A stretch of 64,000 nucleotides of DNA from Cylindrodendrum hubeiense (lineage: Eukaryota > Ascomycota > Sordariomycetes > Hypocreales > Nectriaceae). The notes under the pieces were generated by a model. It was not told the origin of the DNA. It did no database searches and saw only the letters and a list, made by a program, of their open reading frames with translations. Each line of letters opens with the position of its first letter. Position 1 is the first letter of the stretch. Shown piece after piece: positions 53,071 to 62,416 of this stretch. The translations under genes were made by a program, and so were the position numbers. The stretch covers positions 186,001 to 250,000 of the forward strand of contig JAANBB010000014.1 in the NCBI GenBank assembly GCA_014621425.1, written 5' to 3'.

Positions 53071-55188
53071 TTATTGCGGGATAGACCAAACTGCAAGTGC
53101 GAGATGCCTCAAGTGAGGCGGGCCTATTCCCAAAATAAGTCTCTCAGCCGTATGTGTGCCTCCACCTGAAGCAGTATCATAAACGTCAAAGTCCCTTCGC
53201 CTCATAATATCTATCACTTGCTTGTAATCTTGCATTCGTGGGAACTGGCGCGCAACTATCTCTAGCTTCTTGCAAGCAACATTTAACACATCATCCCATT
53301 GTATTACAGATTGCGCATTGATCCCTGGACTTGGGTCTGGCAACAATGAAAGGGGACGGACGGTCATGCCTGATCCCCTTCCAAACGGTGTGCCTGGATT
53401 GTAGTCCCCTTGCTGGCTGCTTGTGACCCGCTGATGATAAAGTGTGGCCAAAGCCATGGAAAAGGCACTGTAGCCGGTCATTAGAGAAAGATAGTGGCGA
53501 CCAGTCATTCGAGACCTGTCGATGCTGCGCGCGACAGCGCAGCAAATGTCAAAAAGCTTCATGCTGTTGAGCCTTGCGCTTTCTGAAGCGTGGACATCCG
53601 TCAAAATCGTGTGGTACCCATCCTTTGTGCCAACATATCTTGCGTTTGCTGAATTCGCTGATTCTGTGAACTCAAACCCGCGCAATATTTCTTCAGTGGC
53701 TATCCGAAGCATTAAGGTATGAAATAGTGACGTTTGGTATAGATACGCTTGTTGGACCGAATCATCTGAATGTGGAGGAGTCAATGTTCGCCAATGCAAT
53801 AGACGGCTCAATGACTGATCAAAGCTTTCATCAGAGCTTTCGCTAATCGCGCAGGATAGCAGATGGGCATAGCGGAACAAGTGCACATGAAATGATTCTC
53901 TCAAACTAAGACTTGGGGCGAGACCACCGGCTTCCCCAGGAACGAGGACAGTGATGGATCGATCATCAATTGAGCATGGACGACCGAGTCCAGCGCATAT
54001 CAAGCGATCCAGTGAGTAGCAGCCCCAAAAAGCCCAGCGACGCTGCTCGAGCTCTTCAACAGGAATAGCCGGCGTAGCTGGTGCTGCTTCTAGGTGATAC
54101 CGTAATGCGATGCATTTGTTCATGGCGAAGCCGATGAGATGCCAGGAGGAGCCTGCGGCAGAGCAGTGAATGGAAAAGATGACGAGAAGATGGAGACATT
54201 GGATAATATCCACACCGTCCTCTTTTCGGAAAACACGATTGAGGACCTTGAGACACTTTCCCAAGAGCTGGATTGATACAAATGAACCCTGCGCAATGGG
54301 GTAGTTATCGCTGACCAAGGGGACCACGGCCAGTACCATGTAGGCCATGAATATGTGAGCGGGGTCTTTTGCAACAGTCTCCCTATATTTTGACTCATCC
54401 GAATCTGTAATGGCTTCAAGTCCAGACTTGACCTTGCCCACAGGTAGTCGTGGGTATCGAAAGTCGACGACATCAAGATATGTCTGAAGAGACCTGTAGG
54501 CTTCTGCCGGCTGGACATGGAGACGGTGATCCTGAGCCGAGGGATTTCTCATGTATTTTGAGATGCCATCCCACAGGGAGTCTACTCGTTTTGTGGACTC
54601 GGGGTTGCCACCGTACGTTTCTGTGACGCTGGCGATTATCCGCGGCATTGACAGTTGCTCGAGGAACTCGCCAGCGCGGCTTAGTGGCTCAGCCATGGCG
54701 TTCAACGAGAGCGAATCAACATTCATGCTGGCGCCATCCAGCGGCCACCTGGCATCGGTCGTTGAGGGGGTTCGCATTTGGTCCGAGGGCGTTCGCATCT
54801 GCTCCGACGGCGGTGAATTCTGGGGTCGCCCCCCAGACACGCGGATGTCGATAGTGCTGTGATCAGGTGAGACACCCGCTCTTTCATCGGCTACGCTGCT
54901 ATTCGCTGCGACGCGTTCTTCCAGGATAGTAATGCGCTCCAGGAGAGTCGTGACGTAGCCTTTGCGGGCGACGTCGCTGCCATTGAGCTGAACAACGCCT
55001 CCTTCCTTATCAGAAACGGAGCAAGATACTCCAGCAGCGTGGCAAAGTGAACACACCGGTAAGACACGGTCGCAACGCTGCTTCCGGCGAGAACACCTCT
55101 GGCAGGCGAAGATGCGGTGCGTCGCCGAGGGGGGTTCGGCTTCTGATGCCATGGGTGATGAGTGCGACGGCTGCCTTTCGGCACACAT
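53071..55188 (-). CDS. Zn2Cys6 transcription factor, Fungal_trans (MHR) type
   Basis: A single exon encodes 705 residues from ATG 55188, or 693 from ATG 55152, which has the better start context (CACCCATGG). The zinc cluster is CQRCSRRKQRC (Cys29, 32, 39), Cys46, 49 and 56, followed by a linker with LLERITILEERV. The MHR has YLDVVDFRYPRLP, then LIGFAMNKCIALRYHLE, RRWAFWGCYSLDRLICAGLGRPCSI, and a long C-terminal domain. It is intronless, unlike its neighbours. It is divergent from the ACS carrier at 55721, so that carrier is its likeliest target. The cluster has a second Zn2Cys6 regulator at 47940; which controls which genes is unknown. An in-frame repeat of SEQMRTPSDQMRTPS (about residue 130) is a small duplication. 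Confidence 0.9.
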   Translation of the reverse strand: MCAERQPSHSSPMASEAEPPSATHRIFACQRCSRRKQRCDRVLPVCSLCHAAGVSCSVSDKEGGVVQLNGSDVARKGYVTTLLERITILEERVAANSSVADERAGVSPDHSTIDIRVSGGRPQNSPPSEQMRTPSDQMRTPSTTDARWPLDGASMNVDSLSLNAMAEPLSRAGEFLEQLSMPRIIASVTETYGGNPESTKRVDSLWDGISKYMRNPSAQDHRLHVQPAEAYRSLQTYLDVVDFRYPRLPVGKVKSGLEAITDSDESKYRETVAKDPAHIFMAYMVLAVVPLVSDNYPIAQGSFVSIQLLGKCLKVLNRVFRKEDGVDIIQCLHLLVIFSIHCSAAGSSWHLIGFAMNKCIALRYHLEAAPATPAIPVEELEQRRWAFWGCYSLDRLICAGLGRPCSIDDRSITVLVPGEAGGLAPSLSLRESFHVHLFRYAHLLSCAISESSDESFDQSLSRLLHWRTLTPPHSDDSVQQAYLYQTSLFHTLMLRIATEEILRGFEFTESANSANARYVGTKDGYHTILTDVHASESARLNSMKLFDICCAVARSIDRSRMTGRHYLSLMTGYSAFSMALATLYHQRVTSSQQGDYNPGTPFGRGSGMTVRPLSLLPDPSPGINAQSVIQWDDVLNVACKKLEIVARQFPRMQDYKQVIDIMRRRDFDVYDTASGGGTHTAERLILGIGPPHLRHLALAVWSIPQ

Positions 55189-55720
55189 CTCCACTTTTGC
55201 ACAGAATACTATACGCAATGGAAGATACTGTCTGCCATCGCCCGGAGATTATTGTCATGTAGGATCATCAAATGTCAGACGAGCGGACAGTTTGCGACGA
55301 CTCCTCGCCCCGCGTCCGAGACTTCGGCCCCGGTCCGAAATCACCAGTCTCCACAAGGCTTGTCCTCATGGAGAAGCTTGGGGAAGGCCACAAGACAGGT
55401 GATTGGACACTCCCACTGGTGCGGATTGCTTCCCCAGTTCTCCAGGGCTACCCCGCGGGGAGAACATGTCCACGGGATGGTTGATGCGTCGAGGAGTACT
55501 CCGGAGACCGAAATCTTATTTCTGCAGTGCGGAGAAGTGAACGGCTGACTCGTGCATACCACGCGCATTGAGGGCTTGGCTGCATAGGTAATATAAAGTG
55601 TCAACGAGATCCCGCCCATTAAGCTACTCAAGAAGCATCAACAAGCTTCTCCTCACTGCCTGCCTCATCTCAGCTCGACAACCTACCTCTCGTGCAGCCC
55701 ATTGAGACTTAGCAGTTACA
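55189..55720. promoter_or_regulatory. Bidirectional regulator/carrier promoter
   Basis: 532 bases between divergent start codons. A TATA-like TAATATAAAG lies at 55589-55598, about 125 bases before the carrier's ATG. Paired GTCCGAGACTTCGG and GGTCCGAAATC blocks (55314-55341) offer CGG/CCG half-sites. No gene is called; the 70-128-codon frames here are probably noise. Confidence 0.4.
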
Positions 55721-57369
55721 ATGGCTACTGAATCGTTGGCAGAGAAGGGCATTTCTGCTTCCCACCGCGAAAACTCGATCACGAGAATCCCCAGCATTGA
55801 AAAGGTAGTTACATCGTTCATATGAAGAAGAAACGGCCTTCGTCTAACTTCAAAACAGGGAGGCGAAGATGTGTCGCCCACCTTCGATGTCTTCAGCGGC
55901 CAGGAAGACTCCAAAGCCAACAAGGATCTTCTCAGGAAGCAAGACATTCGCTTGATCCCGATATGCGCTATGATGTATCTGCTCGCGTATCTTGACAGAT
56001 CCAACATTGGCAACGCCAAAGTCATGAACTCGGAAACCAGCGACGATTTGCTCTCTGTGACCGGAATGGACAGCAAGCAGTACGCCATTGCCCTCATGGT
56101 CTTTCTCATTGCGTACACCATATTTGAAGCGCCCTCCAACTTTTTCCTGAAGCGGTTGGGTCCATCCAAGTGGTTTGCCTTCCTCCTCTGCAGCTGGGGC
56201 ACAATCTCCATGTGCCTTGGTGCCGTCAAGGACTTTGGCGGGTTGACAGCGGCACGATTCATCCTCGGCATCTTTGAAGCTGGCCTGGCACCAGGTCTTG
56301 CCTACTACATCTCTTTCTGGTACCGAGCAAATGAGCGATCCATTCGGCTGGCCTTTATATACTCGACGGCCACTTTGGCAGGAGCCTTTGGAGGGCTGAT
56401 AGCGTATGGAATCTCGCACATGAATGGGATTGCTGGCCTCCAGGCCTGGCGGTGGCGTAAGAAACCATTCATTTTGAGCTTTATCGGCGATATAACTAAC
56501 CCGTTCCATAGTATTCATCCTCGAAGGAGCTCCGTCTGTAATGTTTGGCATCTTCATCTTCTTCTTTTTGCCAGACTACCCCGAGTCGGCCAACTTCCTG
56601 AGCCCCGAGGAGAAGGAACTTGCCGTCTTGCGCATGGAGTACAACGGCTCCAAGGGAAGTGCGGGCAACATGAAGTGGGCGGATGCGAAAGAAGTACTCC
56701 TCGACTGGAGACTTTATCTTCACTACATTGTCTACTTCTCCAAGTCTTGCCCCTTCTCAAGCTTGTCGCTGTTCACCCCTTCCATCACCAAAGGACTTGG
56801 TTACGATTCCCTCCAGGCGCAACTCATGACCGTTCCCCCATGTAAGTCTGACCCGCTCATATTCCTTGGCTCACAATACTAACATTTGAGTTCCAGATGC
56901 CGCCGCTTTTATCGTCACCATTGCGCTATCATTCTATTGCGATAAATACGATAGGCGCGCTGCTACTACAATTGGCTTGATGCTTGTCGGCGCGGTGGGG
57001 TTTATCGTTTCAGCTTGCCTGCCAGTTACTGAGTACCATGGGAGATACGCCGCTTTAATTATCGCCTGCTGCGGAACCTTTGCTACAATCCCAATTCTGC
57101 TAGGGTGGCTTTCTGCGAACTTACGCTCTACATCTGCCCAGGGTCTTGCGTTGGCACTGAACATCTCATTTGGAGCACCGGGACAGATCGCCGGAGTATG
57201 GATCTACAAGAGTTCTGAAGCTGACATCGGGTACCCGACTGGGCATTGGACGAATGGTGCCCTGCTCCTTGTCGGTGCAGCTCTCACGAGTGTCTTGGTT
57301 GGACTGTACATCCATCGCAACCGTCAGATTGAGCGTGGAATTGTCACCGGTCAGAAATGGGCGCTCTAA
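55721..57369 (+). CDS. MFS anion:cation symporter (ACS/Dal5-type carrier)
   Basis: Four exons (55721-55804, 55859-56456, 56512-56841, 56897-57369; introns 54-55 nt) give 494 residues. ACS marks are AYLDRSNIGNAKV after helix 1, FEAPSNFFLKRLGPSKW, ARFILGIFEAGLAPG, the FILEGAPSV segment at the second junction, FLPDYPESANFLSPEE after helix 6, and YAAAFIVT at the third junction. The twelve-helix fold is complete. Such carriers import organic anions or vitamins with protons at the plasma membrane. In this setting it may bring in the acid degraded by the P450, dehydrogenase and aldolase. Cargo is inferred. It is divergent from a Zn2Cys6 regulator with a short shared promoter, the usual layout for a regulator and its carrier. 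The start at 55721 gives a normal cytosolic tail. Confidence 0.93.
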
Positions 57370-58351
57370 GATCAAATAGTATCTAGTAGACTCTGGTTTC
57401 TTTACTATATAATAGAATATCATTTTTATTTCGAGCAACTTTCTCCCGTCACCATGCTAGTGTGTGACACCTGATGAATCATTTTACTCGCCCAAACCTT
57501 CAGTTATTTAATCTTCGACAGGGGATTTGTGGAATCTATAATCTGAGTCTTAGCCAAAGAGCTCCTACCTAAACATAGTCGTACTGTTGGTGGCATTGCA
57601 CTAGATTGCGAAATATAGAGACTTTAGTAAATAGAGCTGGGGATTACTTGGAGCATATGCACATCGCGTTTGGAAAGTTGCTGCGGACTTTCGCCAGCAC
57701 ATCTGACACACCTACTTCCTTTCTTAGTTTCTAAGGCAATTATTTGACACGGTCATCGTATTGAAGCCTTTTAAAAAATTATCAATGTGATTGACAGGTG
57801 CAGTCCAGGCATGGAAAATGGTGGTTGAGTATTTACATATGGTTTCCTGTATTACAGTCCCCGGAACCCAGAGTGCTCTCTAATAATACGGGACAGAAGT
57901 GTAAAACGGGCGATAATTCCAAAATTACATTGCGTAGCATTCGTCAAAGCTCTGGTTTAATTTTAGCGGTCGTCACTGTAGTGAAGGTATTATGGAATAG
58001 GTGGATAATTAAGATACTATTAGCAATATTCCTAAAACACCAACAAAATATGAACTTCCCGCGTCGTGGCTCGAGGCTTCATCAGCCCATATCCTCCTGA
58101 CCTTAAAATAAACCATGGCCTCAGCCACCAAAAAGATGGCGCCATGGAACCAATGATGCAGAAGATACGCTGTATATCTAATTGGTGCATGTAGGCGGCC
58201 ATACACAGGCCATGTCAGGCGCGTTGGTTCTGTCTGTAACAATTACCCCGCTTGAGCCCAATCTCACGACTTTTACGAGTCGCTGGATAGCCCATGGGAC
58301 GTGTAACCACACAACATTCCTTGATCTCAACTTGGACTGTTTAATCTCACT
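57370..58351. other. Intergenic, AT-rich, no gene seen
   Basis: 982 bases between two plus-strand genes. AT-rich with several short frames but none with family resemblance. It contains the carrier's 3' region and the promoter of the gene at 58352. Confidence 0.35.
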
Positions 58352-59497
58352 ATGCCAAGAGCCCGTCGCCAATATGTCGATTATCGGCCCCGTCAAGCTG
58401 CCCGACCCGCGCCATGCCAGCTTGGGGGTAAGATCATGTGGCTGCCCAAGCGAGAGCAATTGGGTAACGACGAACTGGACATCGATGTCGGCTGCTACAA
58501 TCATCCCGTGGTTGTCCTCTCGCTTTTCCCAGAGGAAGAAAAAGTTGTAGTCCTGGTGGTAGGTTAAGTCCAAAATCAATCTGACGCTGTGCCGCTGACC
58601 ACTGGGAAGATCACTTCATTGAATGGAAGAGCTCTTGAAGACTGCCACTGGCCTCGGGACATCAGGGAATTCTATCTACCCATACATCCACGCGAGCCCC
58701 ATCCGGACAATCGGACACTCCTATATCTGAAACCTAATCAGAAGCTTTTCAAGAAGTCATATGTGAAGACAGAGAAGAAGCTGACGGTCCCACTTAACTC
58801 TCTCCGCAATCATCATGGGTGCCGTGGAGTGGTTTGCTTCTTCACAGCAGCTTCGTACAAAGAGATGGTTGAAAGTGCGCAGTATCAGCCTCCAGTGTTG
58901 CCTCTGAGTCATGGTGGATTCATTCAGCCAACGACACACGAAGTCCAACGAGAACCTCGCAGCACCCCGATTTCGACAGAGGCATTGTTGAATCACATGA
59001 GAGCGGGCCAACCGACCCAGTACACCAGAAATGAGTTGATGCCTCAACCTCAAGGTCGCACAGAACATAGCAGATCTCGGCCAAACTTACACGCCTCTAG
59101 TGACGTTGAACGCCAGATCAGGTTCAATGCCGCATCCCAAGCGAGTAATTATGGAACAATTAGTCCGTCCTATGTAAACTGGAATGCAAATCGCGGCACC
59201 AGTACGAGATATTCCGCCTTACCTATGCATGATGCTAGTTACGGTAGCGGCTCTGGTTTCGGAGACTCTAACTTCTGGCGTTATCTGAAGTTTGCAATTA
59301 TTGCCTTCGTTTTGGCTACGGTTCTCTATGGGGGATACTGTGGATGTCTGAAGCTCATCGAATTTGTCGGAAATGCATGGCAATCGCTGAAGGATGGTTT
59401 ATCGCGTATTGGAGGAGAATTCCATAAGAGCATACGGAATGATCATGTCTGGGTTGTGAATGGAGCAAGGGAATATGTTGAAATGCTTTACAGATAG
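58352..59497 (+). CDS. Unknown protein with PemK-like head and C-terminal membrane helix
   Basis: Two exons (58352-58558, 58610-59497; intron 51 nt) give 364 residues. I do not recognise the family firmly. The head (residues 25-115) reads MWLPKREQLGNDELDIDVGCYNHPVVVLSLF, then VVVLVITSLNGRAL and RTLLYLKPNQ; this is interrupted by the intron in the middle of a strand, which supports the join. HPVVVLS followed by a ITS-type strand resembles the first strands of PemK/MazF-like beta-barrels, only by eye. Residues 120-230 are disordered and Ser/Gln-rich. A single helix (YLKFAIIAFVLATVLYGGYCGCL, about 278-300) then anchors it, and the tail is amphipathic. It may be a membrane-tethered small-domain protein. 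No partner is obvious; it precedes the acyl-CoA ligase by 800 bases. Confidence 0.75.
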
Positions 59498-60294
59498 ATA
59501 GGTCTTCCGTGGCACTCCTATCTAGGCTCGACACGCATTGAGTGTTTGTTGCAGGTAGCCTATTTCGTCAAGGGTGAATGATAATAAATTGGATACCCAT
59601 TGCTTGCCAGCGACATGCCATTGCGACATTACAGTTTGTGAAAGGTTATTCCATGATAATAGCTCTGGATAATGGAGTTGCCCACTTTGGCTAGTCTCAT
59701 CAACAGTTCTGCTTCTCTGGTGGGTCAAGTACGAGCCAATCTCAGCAGTTCAATCGCACTACGGATCTGATCCGGATCATGGATATGTCAATTACGTGTG
59801 GCCAGTCGGAGGTCAATCGGAGGCTGCGCAGGGGTGAGAAGCCCCACACGCAGTGAGTTTGATGAGATACGACGAACTGTCTAGCATATGCTAAGGATGA
59901 GATGACTTTGCCAGGTCAACGCTCCAGTGCTATGTAGGTCGGATGGCGCATTCTCTTGCTATCATACAAACACATGTATTATAATACTGGGAGACCGAAA
60001 TCTGCCTCTCCGGTGAAGATCAGAGCTCGAAAGGATATCGTTAGACTAGCTTTGTGGTGTTGATTGGACCGAGCCCCTGCTACGCCATCTCTTACCGCCA
60101 TCCTCACCGGTATACCGTGCTTTTGCCCCCACAGAACGCCAAGCCATATTATCAGATGCGGGGAAAATCTATGAAAAAGACGCAACAGTAACTAGAACGC
60201 TCAAAGCTCCACTTGCTGGCCCGCTAAGGTTTTACCAGTGTGCTTCGTCGGAAGGGATGAGCCGTGATTCCTGTTCTATAAAATATTCATCATC
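59498..60294. other. Intergenic, promoter of the acyl-CoA ligase
   Basis: 797 bases. No gene or repeat can be supported. A TATAAAATA-like stretch (about 60278-60286) lies 10-20 bases before the ATG at 60295; that is close for a core element, so the true transcription start or ATG may be nearby. Confidence 0.35.
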
Positions 60295-62295
60295 ATGGTC
60301 TTCACACCGCCGTCATGGGTTCCGGAGCTCCCAATAGGTGCCCTGCGCAATCTCCTTATAAACAAACACCCTGCTGACCGAGATTATAGATCCACCAGAT
60401 TCTATTTCTGCAGCTGAATTCATGAGTACGGAAAAGTATGGCCGCTATCCTTTTGCCAAATCACGAAACCCGTACACCTGTGGCCTTACCGGCAAAACAC
60501 GCACCGTCGCCGATGTCATCTCTCGTGAGGGCTACCTTGCGCGTGGCATTGGCCAAGCACTCAACTTCCAGCCTCAGCAAGTTTCGGAATGGGACCAAGT
60601 CGTTGCTGTGTTCTCTTTCAATACGGTGTGTACCTTCCTCGAGGTAGTGTGAAACGAAATAGCTAACCAAATGCATCAGATAGACTATATCCCTCTTACT
60701 CACTCCATTCATCGACTCAATGGCATAGTCAGTCTTTCTAGCGCCGCATTGTCTGCCTCGGAGCTCGAACAGCAACTTCGATCCTCCCGCGCAAAGGCAC
60801 TTTTCACATGCATTCCCTTGTTGGATACGGGACTCAAGGCTGCCACTGCAGCCAGTATTCCCCATGACCACGTCTTCATCCTTCCAATGCCAGGCACAGA
60901 TGATACAGTCCCTTTTCGAACAATCGAGGACTTAATTGAGGATGGCAGCAAACTTCCCGAGTTGCCACCTCTAAACTGGGCCCAGGGACAAGGCGCTCGC
61001 CAGGCGGCGTATTTGCTCTATTCAAGTGGCACTTCTGGTTTACCCGTAAGCCGCCTATTATTCATGGTAAACCGATATACTGACAAGTACCTAGAAACCA
61101 GTCGTGATATCTCACTACAACATCATTGCAGGCATCCTCCAAACGGGCACATTTGACTCCGTTGCGCGCAAGGCTCAAGGCGTTGAAACCCAGGTCATGC
61201 TTGGCCTACTTCCATTCAGCCACGTATTCGGACTCATGTTGATCACTCACTTGGGCACCTTTCGCGGGGACGAAATCATTGTGCTACCACGTTACGACTT
61301 TGTGTCCTTCCTGAGTGCCGTGAGCCGATTTAAAATTGAACAACTCAGTATCGTCCCGCCTATCGTGATCCACGTGCTAGAGAGGCAGGACGTATGTCAA
61401 AAGTATGATCTGAGCAGTGTCCGGTTTGTATACACTGGCGCAGCTCCACTGGGACGCGAAACGGTAGACGATCTACTTAGAATTTATCCAAAGTGGCATC
61501 TTGGTCAGGGATACGGTGAGAATAGCCCCAATATTTTACGCACATTGTGGTGACTAACTTGCAAGTAAGGAATGACGGAGACTGCGACTGTTTTCATTCA
61601 AAGCAGTGAGCTAGACACCCTCGTCGGCTCTACGGGCTCTTTGATTCCAGCGGCCAAGGCCAAGATTATCGACGTTGAGGGGAAAGAAATAACCGAGTAT
61701 GAAACTCCCGGAGAACTGCTGATTCAGAGTCCTACTGTTAGCCTGGGGTATTTCAATAATCCAGAGGCAACCTCGGAGACATTCTTTTCGGATAAGGACG
61801 GCCGTTGGATTCGTACGGGTGACGAAGTGTTGGTGCGAATGGCACCCTCCGGAAATGAACATTTCGTTGTTGTCGATCGAGTAAAAGAGCTTATCAAAGT
61901 CAAGGTACGTCACAGTGTCAGCCCTTCGGTAATCTATGGCGACATTCTAACACAGCACCTAGGGTCACCAAGTCGCCCCTGCAGAATTGGAATCACATCT
62001 CCTCACACACACTGATGTCGCCGATTGCGCAGTCATCCAAGTCCCAGACGCACGCGCTGGGGAGGTTCCCAAGGCCTATGTTGTGAAGTCAAACACTGCA
62101 GTGAACAAGCCAGATGAGCAGGTCATCAGCAATCTGCAGAAACACGTGGAAGAACACAAGGCAAGGTACAAATGGCTGAAAGGTGGGATCGAATTCATCG
62201 ATGTGATACCCAAGAGTCCAACGGGAAAGATTTTGAGAAGGAAATTACGAGACAAGGAAAAGGCAACGAGAAAGACTGAGAAAGCGAAGCTGTGA
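60295..62295 (+). CDS. Peroxisomal acyl-CoA/4-coumarate-CoA ligase-like enzyme
   Basis: Six exons (60295-60337, 60390-60625, 60680-61045, 61095-61515, 61570-61904, 61963-62295; introns 49-58 nt) give 577 residues. The ATP/AMP motif YLLYSSGTSGLPKPVVISHYN spans the third junction, YGMTETATV the fourth, and RWIRTGDEV the fifth exon. The catalytic Lys is in SPTGKILRRKLRD near the end. The last three residues are AKL, a peroxisomal targeting signal type 1. The enzyme activates a carboxylic acid (aromatic, e.g. coumarate-like, or fatty acid) to its CoA ester with ATP, in the peroxisome, for beta-oxidation or biosynthesis. The acid is not readable. Every junction is in frame and family motifs are intact. 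No beta-oxidation partner genes are beside it. Confidence 0.93.
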
Positions 62296-62416
62296 GGCAA
62301 CAAATGATGAAATGGTACAGATTTTTAGCTGTGAAGTGCTGCATTTATATTCAAACTATATGCTATGATGTCTAATCATTCAATACTCTTAATACTCGTA
62401 ACTCATGATGTTCTAA

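Noticed and set aside
55624..56557. Long antisense frames (215 and 235 codons) opposite the ACS carrier
   Set aside because: They mirror the exons of a clear transporter gene; long antisense frames are expected opposite GC-biased coding sequence.
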